From DAOULT01 sp964646625 (GTDB lineage: Bacteria; Chloroflexota; Anaerolineae; CAZYHC01), in assembly GCA_964646625.1 (NCBI GenBank), contig CAZYHC010000016.1, positions 1-64,000 of the forward strand: a stretch of DNA of 64,000 bases, written 5' to 3'. The notes under the pieces were generated by a model, which searched no databases, was not told the DNA's origin, and worked only from the letters and a program-made list of their open reading frames with translations. A program made the translations under genes and the position numbers. This document shows, piece by piece, positions 15,760 through 23,995 of this stretch. Position 1 is the first letter of the stretch, and every line of letters begins with the position of its first letter.

Positions 15760-15803
15760 CGGTTAAAGAAAAGGCTACTGTCCTGAATAAGGCCAGTAGC
15801 CTT
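15760..15803 (-). terminator. Riboswitch-controlled intrinsic terminator
   Basis: On the minus strand a stem AAGGCTACTGGCC / GGACAGTAGCCTT (15791-15803 with 15771-15783, 7-nt loop) is followed by TTCTTT. It lies between the TPP aptamer and thiN, the position expected of the expression platform. Confidence 0.75.
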
Positions 15804-15847
15804 CTAACATCTGGCAAGAGCACGCCTTTGTGCTCGTAGTGCCCGTT

Positions 15848-15963
15848 ATGCCCGCTTTCCTACGCTGGCATTATCCAGATCAGGTTCAGAGGGTCGATGA
15901 CAGTCGGCAGATGATCATCGGCCTGAAGGGTCATCCTCTCAGCCCGGCTCACCAGGCTCCCCT
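15848..15963 (-). ncRNA. TPP (THI element) riboswitch
   Basis: The minus strand carries the conserved TPP aptamer cores. GGGCTGAGAGGATGACCC forms the pyrimidine-binding arm. GAACCTGATCTGGATAATG followed by CCAGCGTAGG forms the pyrophosphate-binding arm. It lies in the leader of the thiN-thiXYZ operon, 165 nt upstream of thiN, with a terminator hairpin in between. TPP binding should promote termination. Confidence 0.96.
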
Positions 15964-15988
15964 AGCTTTATTTGATTGTTCTATTGTG

Positions 15989-16017
15989 AGTTTACCATAT
16001 AAACACGTTTCTGTCAA
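15989..16017 (-). promoter_or_regulatory. Promoter of the thiamin operon
   Basis: On the minus strand TTGACA, 17 bp and TAAACT lie about 25 bp upstream of the TPP aptamer. Confidence 0.7.
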
Positions 16018-16034
16018 GAGCAACCGGAGCTATC

Positions 16035-16056
16035 GGGGCTATGAAGCTATAGCCCC
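16035..16056 (-). terminator. Possible terminator after the dCache-STAS gene
   Basis: A GGGGCTAT / ATAGCCCC stem with a 6-nt loop follows the stop of the 16070-17785 gene. There is no T-run, so termination is uncertain. Confidence 0.35.
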
Positions 16057-16069
16057 CCTCCATCACTGC

Positions 16070-17785
16070 TCAGGAAAGGGAGACGATTTTCTGCCGCAGT
16101 TGGCCCAGGGCGTATACGATCCCGCTCTGGAGGTCGCTCCTGGTTACGATGGCAGAGAGGTCTATCCCTAAAGAAATGATAGTCTGCGCCACCTCCGGGG
16201 AGATGCCCACCAGCACGCATTTGGCTCCCAAAAGCCCGGCTGCTGTGATCACCTGGATGAGGCCGTCAGCGACGCGGGTATCCACCATCGCCACCCCGGT
16301 GATGTCTATGATCACCACCTCGGCCCCGTGGTGGCCGATGGCTTCCAGCAGCATTTCCATAATCTGCTGGGCGCGGGCGGTGTCGATGCTCCCTATCAGG
16401 GGCAGGACCAGCACTCTATTCAGCACGGGCACCACGGGGGTGGAAAGCCCCAATATAGTTTCGCGTTGTTCCTCGACCGTGGTGATCATGCGCTGCAAGT
16501 TGGCCGTCATCTCGTTCAGATTGTGCCCCAGCACCATCAGCGGGTCGTCGGCTTCGTGCTCGTCCCCTTCCAGGGACAGCCGGGCCGAGAGGTTGCCCTC
16601 TCCCACCTCCGCCATGTACTCGACGTACTTTTGAACCGTAGCCCGCTGATACTCATTGCGCTGCTTCAGACTGTTAATGAGCTCCCGCAACTGAGCCGTC
16701 ATACTGTTAAAAGCCCTGGCCAGGCTAGCCACTTCAGCCGGCCCTGCAATGGCCGCCTGCAATCCCGTTTCGCCTCCGGCAATCCGGGTAGCAGTTTCGG
16801 TTAAGTTGCGCAGGGGCACACTCAATCGACGCGCTACCCCAACACCGATCAGGCCAGCCAACACCGCCACAGCTAACATAACACCTACCGATATCGCTGC
16901 GTCTCGAATAACCTCCCGGTAAGCCTCTTCTACCGGCAACTCGGTCACTACAGCCCAATCAGGCACCCCCAGGGGAACATAAGTTCCAACAATGGTTGTC
17001 CCATTAATGCCCGAGGATATATTCGCCCCAGTCTCATCGACAGGCGCAGGATTGCTGGTAAACTCACCAACTTCTTTCAAATGACCTACATTTTCGCCCC
17101 GCAAAACACGAGCGGTATCGCCAAAAGCTATCAGATTACCTTGCCTATCAACCACATAGGCCAGGCCCGTCTCGCCAATCTCCAGCCTATCTACCAAATC
17201 CCACATGAACTTCAAGTTCACTTCGACCATCAATGTCCCTTGAAAATCTCCAAGGACATCTGTGGCCGGAACAGCCATTATCACCAGCGGCTCACTGGTT
17301 ATTTCATCAATGTATACCGGGCCGATATACCTTTCTCCCTGCTTGACTTGAGCAAACAAATCACTCTCGGCCTGATCTGCTAGTTGCCCTGACGCCGCCT
17401 GCGATAGACGAGAGACCTTGGCTAGCTCCTGTTCTTGTGGGTTTAACAAAACCAACTGGCGAAAGGCCGGTTGGAGGCCCAGTAAATTCTCCAGGACCCG
17501 TTTCTGCTCTTTCCGAGAGACAGAGGCTGGATTGCCAAGTTTGACCGCTGTTTCCAACACGCCGAATTTTTCCTGAACGAAACTTGCGACCGTCTTGGCC
17601 GCATCTTGAGCAATGAGTTGTTGCTTACTGGCAACAAGCTCTTGTTGGGTTTGGAAGTTGAAGAATATTTCCAAGCTGCTGGCAATTAATAGCACTGCCA
17701 CACTCAAGGCCAGAAAAGAAATGGCTAATGTAGCCGTCAGGCTGCGCGAGGTTTTGGGCTTTTCTGCTTTAATCTGCGTAGACAT
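16070..17785 (-). CDS. Membrane sensor: dCache-HAMP-STAS (RsbR-like output)
   Basis: The 571-residue protein has an N-terminal membrane helix (about residues 20-43). An extracytoplasmic dCache-type ligand domain (about 45-285) ends near PLGVPDWAVVTELP. A second helix (about 295-315) precedes a HAMP domain (RRLSVPLRNLTETATRIAGGE). The C-terminal STAS domain (about 455-565) contains VLVLPLIGSIDTARAQQIM and VVIIDITGVAMVDT, as in RsbR stressosome proteins. The STAS threonine/serine positions are present in DTRVADG. It probably converts an external small-molecule signal into an anti-sigma or stressosome output; no RsbS/RsbT partner is nearby. A solute-binding protein gene lies upstream. Confidence 0.85.
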   Translation of the reverse strand: MSTQIKAEKPKTSRSLTATLAISFLALSVAVLLIASSLEIFFNFQTQQELVASKQQLIAQDAAKTVASFVQEKFGVLETAVKLGNPASVSRKEQKRVLENLLGLQPAFRQLVLLNPQEQELAKVSRLSQAASGQLADQAESDLFAQVKQGERYIGPVYIDEITSEPLVIMAVPATDVLGDFQGTLMVEVNLKFMWDLVDRLEIGETGLAYVVDRQGNLIAFGDTARVLRGENVGHLKEVGEFTSNPAPVDETGANISSGINGTTIVGTYVPLGVPDWAVVTELPVEEAYREVIRDAAISVGVMLAVAVLAGLIGVGVARRLSVPLRNLTETATRIAGGETGLQAAIAGPAEVASLARAFNSMTAQLRELINSLKQRNEYQRATVQKYVEYMAEVGEGNLSARLSLEGDEHEADDPLMVLGHNLNEMTANLQRMITTVEEQRETILGLSTPVVPVLNRVLVLPLIGSIDTARAQQIMEMLLEAIGHHGAEVVIIDITGVAMVDTRVADGLIQVITAAGLLGAKCVLVGISPEVAQTIISLGIDLSAIVTRSDLQSGIVYALGQLRQKIVSLS

Positions 17786-17811
17786 AATCTCACCTTGTAT
17801 GATGTATTTGT

Positions 17812-17835
17812 GTGGGGATGCCAGCCCATCCCCAC
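17812..17835 (-). other. Stem-loop in the leader of the dCache-STAS gene
   Basis: GTGGGGATG / CATCCCCAC pair across a 6-nt loop, 27 bp upstream of the ATG at 17785. It could end transcription from the solute-binding protein gene or modulate the sensor gene; no T-run is evident. Confidence 0.4.
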
Positions 17836-17946
17836 TTGACTTGATGGGCCATCTCTGGCTACCTGGGAGTTGGCCCAGGGAGGGCGGCGCTTTATACAGA
17901 AACGCCTGAAGACCTCCGGGCGATACCTCTCGACGGCGTTACCTGG

Positions 17947-18966
17947 CTAACGAATGACCTCCATCGCCATGCTCAACATACCTTCAGGCACCGTCAGCCC
18001 CAGTTCTTGAGCCACTTTGTAATTGATCCGCAGATGTGCCTCGGGTGTGACCAAGGGGATTGTGCCCGCCGGAGTACCTTTAAGGACTTTGTCAGCTATG
18101 GGTGCCGCCAGTTCACCGTTTTCAGCGAAGTCAATACAGTAACTAAAAACACCTCCAATGTCTGCCGAAAAGAGTGCGCTGCCGACGAGAGGCAATTTGT
18201 GTTCCGCCGCAAACGTGCTGATCGCCTCCCAACCAGCCGGCGACTGGGTAAGAGCCTCTGGTAGAATCTGAATGGCGTCCATGCCGGTATCACCGGATGC
18301 GGCTCGCGCCTGCAGATCAGCCTGAATCTCCTCCACGCTGGTGACAGGAGTTTCCACCAACGTTACACCATGAGACGACGCAACCGGTCGCAACGCCTCA
18401 AGCGCAGGGGGACCGTTAGGGTAATTGGGGTCGTAGGGTATATAAAGTCGTTTGATCTGGGGGGCCAACTCATGCAAGAACTCAAAACGCTTGACCACCA
18501 AATCTGGGCCAGGGTAACGAACACCGGTGATATTCCCGCCTGGTTGGCGCACACTCTCTACCAGGTCATTCCCTTCTATGCCAGCTATAGCGAAAACCAC
18601 TGGAATGTCTGTGCCCTGGGTGGCTGCCTTAGCCACTACGGTTGCCTCGGTGGTAAACGCGAAAATCAAGTCAACCTCATCGGCCACAAATTGCTCGAGG
18701 ACTTGCTGCATCCCGGCCGGGTCAAAGTTCGCTACCTGCACATCATAAACAATGTTCTCACTCTCTACGTAGCCTAACTCGGCCATTCTGGCCTTGAAGC
18801 CGTCTGCTGTAGGGGCAAAAGCTTCTAGGCCACCTACAATGCCCACCCGGTACACCTTGGGCTTCTTGGCACCACAACCGCTCAAAAGCAGGCTGACCAC
18901 GACAACCCCAATGAGCATTGTCCACCAAATTCCAGTTCTGTTCTGAGAATTGTTTTTTCCTCTCAT
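17947..18966 (-). CDS. TrpX-like (ABC_sub_bind) lipoprotein
   Basis: This 339-residue exported lipoprotein has a signal ending LLLSGCGAKK, where the Cys is the lipidation site. The body fits the ABC_sub_bind (TrpX/YtxM-like) family: YRVGIVGGLEAFAPTADGFKARMAELGY, then LIFAFTTEATVVAKAAT, PVVFAI and GVRYPGPDLVVKRFEFLHEL. Family members bind aromatic amino acids or other small ligands. There is no permease or ATPase gene beside it. The next gene downstream is a dCache-STAS membrane sensor, so it may serve as a ligand-presenting partner for signalling rather than transport; that is inference. Confidence 0.85.
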   Translation of the reverse strand: MRGKNNSQNRTGIWWTMLIGVVVVSLLLSGCGAKKPKVYRVGIVGGLEAFAPTADGFKARMAELGYVESENIVYDVQVANFDPAGMQQVLEQFVADEVDLIFAFTTEATVVAKAATQGTDIPVVFAIAGIEGNDLVESVRQPGGNITGVRYPGPDLVVKRFEFLHELAPQIKRLYIPYDPNYPNGPPALEALRPVASSHGVTLVETPVTSVEEIQADLQARAASGDTGMDAIQILPEALTQSPAGWEAISTFAAEHKLPLVGSALFSADIGGVFSYCIDFAENGELAAPIADKVLKGTPAGTIPLVTPEAHLRINYKVAQELGLTVPEGMLSMAMEVIR

Positions 18967-18973
18967 GATGTTT

Positions 18974-19057
18974 TTACCTCCTCGTATAATAGTTGCAAAT
19001 AGTGGGTGACCCAGGGATAATGGTCCTGCGCTCAGACACAGAGATGGGCTGTTCCAT
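18974..19057 (-). CDS. Possible short leader ORF before the lipoprotein gene
   Basis: A 27-codon frame (MEQPISVSERRTIIPGSP...) starts at an ATG preceded by a strong AAAGGAGG. It ends with AGG AGG TAA, whose AGGAGG is the ribosome site of the next gene 8 bp away. It could be a leader peptide or a chance frame; no homology is claimed. Confidence 0.3.
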   Translation of the reverse strand: MEQPISVSERRTIIPGSPTICNYYTRR

Positions 19058-19110
19058 TCCTCCTTTCCGGCAGGTCAATTATATTTTAACACAAAAAAAC
19101 AACCCCCACC

Positions 19111-19287
19111 TTACGGAGTAGGTTGGAGTTGCCTTTGACTTTGGTTGGAGCAAAGTTGGAATTTGGTTGGAGCGCCGTTGATTACGAACTCAGCCACCTG
19201 CTCGAAGACCTCTTGCAGCCCTTGAAGAAAGTCCCTATCCCGTTCCGCGAACCAGACCGTCAGCGCCCCGCCAAAAATCCATCTGAA
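19111..19287 (-). other. Open frame of unclear status (possible gene remnant)
   Basis: Downstream of the PP2C gene one minus frame stays open for 58 codons with protein-like composition (FAERDRDFLQGLQEVFEQVAEF...) and ends at a TAA at 19111. It lacks an ATG or ribosome site, and similar residues continue upstream in another frame. That suggests a frameshifted remnant. Nothing else is seen in 19058-19361 apart from three GGTTGGAG phrases. Confidence 0.2.
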
Positions 19288-19361
19288 TCAGCCGCCCCCG
19301 TGGCTCAGACAGGGCGTGACCGTTCAGGGCGCCGAAAAAGCGTTTGTTCCACCGGGCCCTA

Positions 19362-20219
19362 TTATCCCACTCCCACCACGATGGCGGCGATATTATCCTG
19401 GCCGCCACTTTTATTAGCCGCTCGCACCAGGAGGCGGCAAGCCTGGCGCGCACTGGGGGCCTCATCTAAAATCTTGGTTATCTGTGGGTCACGCACCATC
19501 TCCCACAGGCCGGCGGAACAGAGCAGCAACCTGTCGCCCGGCACCAACTCCAGGTCGAAAGTATCTACCGTCACCTCGGGTTTTTCACCCAAAAGGCGAT
19601 AGAGCAGGTGACGCTGGGGGTGAGTGTAAAGTTCCTTTGGTTGAATCTGGCCGGCCATTACCAGACTGGCCGCCAGGGAGTGGTCGCGGGTGATCTGTTT
19701 CAACTCGCTGGCCCGATACAGGTACGTCCGACTGTTGCCCACGTTGGCCAGATACGCTTTCGAGCCTTTGATCAGCGCCGCCGTGACGGTCGAGGTGGGG
19801 CCCTCGGTCTCTCTGGAATCGTGGTGCAGATTCACCAGCACCGTATTAGCCCCTTCGATGGCTTCGCTCAGCCGCGTTTCCAGGCGAAAATCCTCGCCGG
19901 TCCCAGGCGGCATCTCGGCTATCTCAAAGACCAGGTCCTCTTGCAAGATTCTAGCCATCTCAGCCGAACTGAATTTGGTCGTAGCCAGGGGATTGCGAGC
20001 CGAAGCGAAGAGATCGGCCAGCGCCCGCTCGATGCTGTTCACTACAACCTGGCCGGGCAACTCTGTCCCCGTCGAACTACCCAAGCCGTCGGCCACGATG
20101 AAAAGCCCCAGCGGTAATTCCTCCTGGGTCAGGGCCCACTGATAGTGAATCGCCCCTTCGTCCACATCTTTAACCCGGCCCGGGTCCTGTAGGCCGGCCA
20201 TTTCGATTTGAATGGGCAT
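19362..20219 (-). CDS. PP2C-family (PPM) protein with substituted metal-site residues
   Basis: The 285-residue protein has the PP2C fold: LFIVADGLGSSTG, STVTAALIKGSKAYLANVGNSRTYLYR, LLLCSAGLWEMV and SGGQDNIAAIVV. In active PPM phosphatases the third and fourth stretches read GDSR and SDGLW, with metal-binding aspartates. Here they are GNSR and SAGLW, while the DG and DN aspartates are kept. It may be weakly active or act as a pseudophosphatase adaptor in Ser/Thr phosphorylation. No partner kinase is in the window. It has its own promoter at 20314-20342. Confidence 0.85.
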   Translation of the reverse strand: MPIQIEMAGLQDPGRVKDVDEGAIHYQWALTQEELPLGLFIVADGLGSSTGTELPGQVVVNSIERALADLFASARNPLATTKFSSAEMARILQEDLVFEIAEMPPGTGEDFRLETRLSEAIEGANTVLVNLHHDSRETEGPTSTVTAALIKGSKAYLANVGNSRTYLYRASELKQITRDHSLAASLVMAGQIQPKELYTHPQRHLLYRLLGEKPEVTVDTFDLELVPGDRLLLCSAGLWEMVRDPQITKILDEAPSARQACRLLVRAANKSGGQDNIAAIVVGVG

Positions 20220-20313
20220 GACTTTCTCTCTCCTTTTGAGTCTTTTTTGGTTATCATCGCCCTGGGGACAGGCTGATCTATCGAGTCAACCCTGTCACTA
20301 CATTGCACTATTG

Positions 20314-20342
20314 AGTATAGCACATTAAGCGTTTTCTGACAA
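20314..20342 (-). promoter_or_regulatory. Promoter of the PP2C-like gene
   Basis: On the minus strand TTGTCA, 17 bp and TATACT lie about 95 bp upstream of the ATG at 20219. Confidence 0.55.
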
Positions 20343-20410
20343 TTGTTGAGGGGCGTCAGGGTTTGATGGCCTCGGATGCTCTAACCATCTGATCAGGTGT
20401 GGAAATGGTT

Positions 20411-20439
20411 TTGACAGCAGGACTCTAATATGGTATGAT
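20411..20439 (+). promoter_or_regulatory. Promoter of thiI
   Basis: TTGACA, 17 bp and TATGAT lie 50 bp upstream of the thiI ATG at 20490. Confidence 0.65.
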
Positions 20440-20489
20440 TTCATTAGATGAGCTCCGGCCTGAATTGCAGGGTGAAGGGAAGCGAGCGT

Positions 20490-21608
20490 ATGGGTCTGAT
20501 CGCCATCCGTTACGGTGAGATCGGTTTGAAAGGCAAAAATCAACTTTATTTCCTCAAAAAGCTGCGGCGCAACGTCAAGGATTGTCTGAAGAAAAACGGC
20601 CTCAGCGGGCGGGCAGAACGTGTGGGGCGGCGTATCTACGTCTATACCGATGAAGTGGAACGGGCTGTGGAAGGGTTGCGTTCCGTTTTCGGGATCACCT
20701 CTCTCAGCCCGGCCAGCCAGGCGCCGCCCGACATAGAAGCCATCCAGGCTGAGGCGCTGTGCGCCGCCCAGGAGGCCGCTCTGGGGGAGGGGCAAACCTT
20801 TCGCATTGAGGCCCGGCGGGCGGATAAGACCTTTCCTCTGACTTCCCCTGAGATCGAGCGTCTGGTTGGAGCGCACGTCAAGGAGAGGACAGGAGCGGGC
20901 GTCGATCTGTCTGAGGCCGCCGATCTGACCATCGGCATTGAGGTCATCGGCCCTCACGTCCTCGTTTTTGGACGGAAGGTGAAAGGGCTGGGCGGTATGC
21001 CCCTGACCAGCGAGGGGCGGGTGGTAGCCCTCACCTCCGACGGCATCGATTCGCCTGTGGCTGCCTGGCTGATGATGAAACGGGGTTGTGGGGTTATCCC
21101 CCTCCACTTTAGCCAGAACGAGACGGCGGTGAACAAGTTTCTGGACATTTGTCAGGTTTTGGCCCGTTACGCCTACGGCTGGGACATCCGGCCTATCGTG
21201 CTGGACCATGAGGAGGTCTTTGGCCCCACCCTGGAAAAGCTCCGCGCTGTGGGCGCTGAACGTTGGGCCTGTATCTTTTGCAAGCGCGCCCTGTTGGCCA
21301 AAGCCTCGCAGATCGCCGACGAGCACAAGGCCAAGGGCATCGTCACCGGCGAGTCTATGGGCCAGGTGGCCAGCCAGACCCTCGATAACATGCAGGTTAT
21401 CTCTTACGGGTTGGACAAGCCTGTGTTACGTCCTCTCATCGGCCTCGATAAGGTGGAGATAGTGGCTCTGGCCCGACGTATCGGCACTTACGAGATATCG
21501 GCCCGTGCTTCTCAGGGTTGCGTCTACGTGCCACCCCACCCCCTGACCAGAGCCAGCCTGCCCAGGTTGCGGGCCATCATGGACGAGCTTGCAGCCTTGG
21601 AGGAATGA
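20490..21608 (+). CDS. thiI: tRNA 4-thiouridine synthase ThiI (no rhodanese domain)
   Basis: This 372-residue enzyme activates U8 of tRNA for sulfur insertion and can also serve thiamin thiazole synthesis. An NFLD/THUMP region (residues 1-165, MGLIAIRYGEIGLKGKNQ...) is followed by the PP-loop ATPase domain with TSDGIDSPVAAWLMMKRG (usually SGGxDS; here SDGIDS). ACIFCKRALL and the conserved Cys in SQGCVYVPPHP follow. The C-terminal rhodanese domain of the E. coli form is absent, as in many bacteria. The ATG at 20490 follows AAGGGA and matches the family N-terminus. Confidence 0.93.
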   Translation: MGLIAIRYGEIGLKGKNQLYFLKKLRRNVKDCLKKNGLSGRAERVGRRIYVYTDEVERAVEGLRSVFGITSLSPASQAPPDIEAIQAEALCAAQEAALGEGQTFRIEARRADKTFPLTSPEIERLVGAHVKERTGAGVDLSEAADLTIGIEVIGPHVLVFGRKVKGLGGMPLTSEGRVVALTSDGIDSPVAAWLMMKRGCGVIPLHFSQNETAVNKFLDICQVLARYAYGWDIRPIVLDHEEVFGPTLEKLRAVGAERWACIFCKRALLAKASQIADEHKAKGIVTGESMGQVASQTLDNMQVISYGLDKPVLRPLIGLDKVEIVALARRIGTYEISARASQGCVYVPPHPLTRASLPRLRAIMDELAALEE

Positions 21609-21632
21609 TGAGGTCAGGAGGGCAATAGGCAT

Positions 21633-21667
21633 AATGGCCTAGATCGGGGAGGTAAGGATAGGCCATT
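21633..21667 (+). terminator. Stem-loop after thiI
   Basis: AATGGCCTA and TAGGCCATT form a perfect 9-bp stem around a 17-nt loop, 25 bp after the thiI stop. There is only a weak T stretch, so terminator function is tentative. Confidence 0.4.
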
Positions 21668-21790
21668 TGTAGAAGGCAGAATAAGCACATCGCCAGATGT
21701 ATCCCCGACCGAAGAGCGTTATACTGATAATGTCTCCCCCGGTCCGCAACTTTTTACCATGTATAGGTGAGAACCATCGGAGGAATCAGC

Positions 21791-22456
21791 ATGAAGAAAT
21801 ATCAATTATCGAGGCAAAGGCCGGGTTTGATCTGGGCCTTGAGCGGTTTTACCCTGGCTATCTGGATAGTATTGGCTATGGTGGCCTGGCATGGAATGCC
21901 GATGAGTGCGGCTGCCGAGCAGATTACGCTTGCCCCCTCTCCCGCCCCTACCGCGACTCCAGCCCCTTCCGATCCCCCACCTGGGGGAGAAACAGGCTCC
22001 CCCCTGGTGATCGAGGACCCTCCCCTGGACGAGGTGGACGCTCTGGAAGCAGAGGTAATCGATTCTCCTCCCGGCCGCGAGATTTACATAATATTCCATC
22101 AGGATCACCTCAATCGTGAGGTGGCTGCTTTTATCCAGACCGAGCCTGAGTTCCCATTCCACGACGTGGTGATAGCTTTCCATCCTGGCGAGATGAAAGT
22201 CACCGCTCAGACGGAGGTGGTGGGGCTTTCTGTCGGGGTAGAGGTGTGGTTAAAGGTCACGGCTGTGGACTGTAAGCCCGCGGTGGAGGTCACCTCCCTG
22301 GCGGTGGGGGGGCTTTGGACCCCTCAATTCATAAAGGATCAGATCGCCGGTTACATCTACGAGAGCCTGGAGAAATATCCAGATGATTACCCCATCTGTT
22401 GGACGAAAATAGAGGTGAAGGAAGGAGAGCTTGCTTTAAAGGGTGTAAAGCGTTGA
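21791..22456 (+). CDS. Exported protein of unknown function, duplicated copy A
   Basis: The 221-residue protein has an N-terminal hydrophobic signal or anchor (about residues 15-38, LIWALSGFTLAIWIVLAMVAW). A proline-rich linker (PSPAPTATPAPSDPPP) follows, then a beta-rich domain of about 150 residues (IYIIFHQDHLNREVAAFI ... VEVTSLAVGGLWTPQFIKDQIAGYI). The domain resembles LmeA/DUF2993-type lipid-binding folds in pattern only; no firm family assignment is made. The ATG at 21791 follows a GGAGG. The next gene is a close paralogue lacking the signal. Confidence 0.75.
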   Translation: MKKYQLSRQRPGLIWALSGFTLAIWIVLAMVAWHGMPMSAAAEQITLAPSPAPTATPAPSDPPPGGETGSPLVIEDPPLDEVDALEAEVIDSPPGREIYIIFHQDHLNREVAAFIQTEPEFPFHDVVIAFHPGEMKVTAQTEVVGLSVGVEVWLKVTAVDCKPAVEVTSLAVGGLWTPQFIKDQIAGYIYESLEKYPDDYPICWTKIEVKEGELALKGVKR

Positions 22457-22483
22457 TATCGTGTGCTAAGCAGGGAGCGTCGG

Positions 22484-23020
22484 ATGTCAGGTCAGGGGAA
22501 AGAAGTAGGCGCGCATAGCTTCTGGCTGAAGAGTGATTCAGATGAGGGAGAAGCAAGCTCCCCTCTGGTGATCGAGGACCCGCCCCTGAACGAGGCGGAC
22601 GCTCTGGAAGCAAAGATAATCGATGTCCCTCCCGGCCACGAGATTTACATAATACTACATCAGGAGCACCTCAATCGTGAGGTGGCCGCTTCTCTCCAGG
22701 CCGATTCTGATTTATCGTTCCTGGATGTGTTTATAGCTCTCCATCCTGGCGAGATGAAAGTCACCGCTCAGGTGGAGGTGGTGGGGCTTTCTGTCGAGGT
22801 AGAGGTGTGGGCCAGGGTCACGGCTGTGGACTGTAAGCCCGCAGTGGAAGTCACCTCCCTGGCGGTGAAAGGGCTTCGGCTTCCTCAGTTCATAAAGGAT
22901 TGGATCGCCGGTTATATCATCTACAACGGCCTTAAGGGATATCCAGATGATTACCCCATCTGCTGGAAGGCAATAGACGTAAATGAGGGAGAAATCGTCT
23001 TAAAGGGTGCAAAGCGGTAA
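22484..23020 (+). CDS. Paralogue of the preceding protein without export signal, copy B
   Basis: This 178-residue protein repeats the C-terminal domain of the preceding gene. From SPLVIEDPPL onward residues match nearly one for one (IYIILHQEHLNREVAA, FHPGEMKVTAQ/LHPGEMKVTAQ, AVDCKPAVEVTSLAV). DNA identity is also high, which indicates a fairly recent tandem duplication. It has no signal peptide or anchor, so it should remain cytoplasmic or be non-functional. The ATG at 22484 follows GGGAG; a GTG at 22463 is an alternative. Function unknown. Confidence 0.65.
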   Translation: MSGQGKEVGAHSFWLKSDSDEGEASSPLVIEDPPLNEADALEAKIIDVPPGHEIYIILHQEHLNREVAASLQADSDLSFLDVFIALHPGEMKVTAQVEVVGLSVEVEVWARVTAVDCKPAVEVTSLAVKGLRLPQFIKDWIAGYIIYNGLKGYPDDYPICWKAIDVNEGEIVLKGAKR

Positions 23021-23027
23021 TCTTATT

Positions 23028-23987
23028 ATGAGAGCCCTGGTTTACGACGGCGAACTGAAGCTGGTCGAGGACCGACCCAGGCCGACGCCTCCGCCGGGCG
23101 AGGCCCTGGTGCGGGTCGGGCTGGCCGGCATTTGCAACACCGACCTGGAGATTGTGCAGGGTTACATGGGGTTCAGGGGCGTCCTGGGCCACGAATTTGT
23201 AGGGGTGGTGGAGGAATGCGAAGATAGGAGCCTGGTCGGGCAGCGGGTGGTAGGCGAGATCAACTGCTACTGCGGCCAGTGCCCGACCTGCCTGGCAGGA
23301 GCGCCTACCCACTGCCCTGACCGCACCACTCTGGGCATCTGGGGGCGGGACGGAGCTATGGCCGAGTACCTGACCCTGCCCCTCGTCAACCTGCACCCCG
23401 TGCCCGATAGCATGTCGGACGAGGTGGCCGTCTTCGTCGAGCCTGTGGCGGCGGCCCTGGAGATCCTGGAACAGGTGCATATCAGGCCCACTGACCGGGT
23501 GATCGTCCTGGGCGATGGCAAGCTGGGGTTGCTGGTGGCCCAGGTGCTTCGGCTGGTGGGCTGTGAGCTGACCGCGCTGGGCCGCTACGAAGCCAAGCTG
23601 GACCTCCTGAGAGGCCAGGGGATAGAGGCCCGTTTGACCGAAGGGATGGAGGGTATGGAGGGTATCAAAGCCGACGTGGTCATAGATTGTACCGGGCATC
23701 CTGATGGTTTTGGTGCGGCCAGGGGCGTGCTCAAACCCAGGGGCCGTTTTGTCCTCAAGAGCACTTTTCGGGGCCACGCGGAGGTCGATCTTAGCTCGCT
23801 CATCGTCGATGAGGTGACGCTGGTTGGCTCCCGGTGTGGGCCGTTCGCGCCGGCCCTGCGTCTGTTGGAGCGACGATTGATCGCCGTAGAGCCACTGATC
23901 AGCGCCGTCTATCCTCTGGCAAAGGGGCTGGAAGCTTTCCACCAGGCGCAAACCAGGGGAGTGCTAAAGGTCCTGCTTAGAATATAA
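23028..23987 (+). CDS. Zinc-dependent MDR-family alcohol/polyol dehydrogenase
   Basis: The 319-residue medium-chain dehydrogenase has a catalytic zinc site (GICNTDLEI; GHEFVGVVEE) and a structural zinc lobe (CGQCPTCLAGAPTHC). A Rossmann domain starts VIVLGDGKLGLLVAQV near residue 165. It oxidises an alcohol or polyol with NAD(P). The substrate cannot be told; sorbitol/threonine-type and BchC-like enzymes are the nearest in style. It starts 7 bp after copy B, so the three genes from 21.8 kb may form one transcript. A stop at 23987 is followed by a new promoter. Confidence 0.87.
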   Translation: MRALVYDGELKLVEDRPRPTPPPGEALVRVGLAGICNTDLEIVQGYMGFRGVLGHEFVGVVEECEDRSLVGQRVVGEINCYCGQCPTCLAGAPTHCPDRTTLGIWGRDGAMAEYLTLPLVNLHPVPDSMSDEVAVFVEPVAAALEILEQVHIRPTDRVIVLGDGKLGLLVAQVLRLVGCELTALGRYEAKLDLLRGQGIEARLTEGMEGMEGIKADVVIDCTGHPDGFGAARGVLKPRGRFVLKSTFRGHAEVDLSSLIVDEVTLVGSRCGPFAPALRLLERRLIAVEPLISAVYPLAKGLEAFHQAQTRGVLKVLLRI

Positions 23988-23995
23988 GACGGCGC

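Noticed and set aside
20325..21326. Minus-strand 333-codon frame opposite thiI
   Set aside because: ThiI motifs on the plus strand are unambiguous; the antisense frame crosses its promoter.
22932..23951. Minus-strand 339-codon frame opposite the MDR dehydrogenase
   Set aside because: It is antisense to zinc-site and Rossmann motifs and shows no features of its own.
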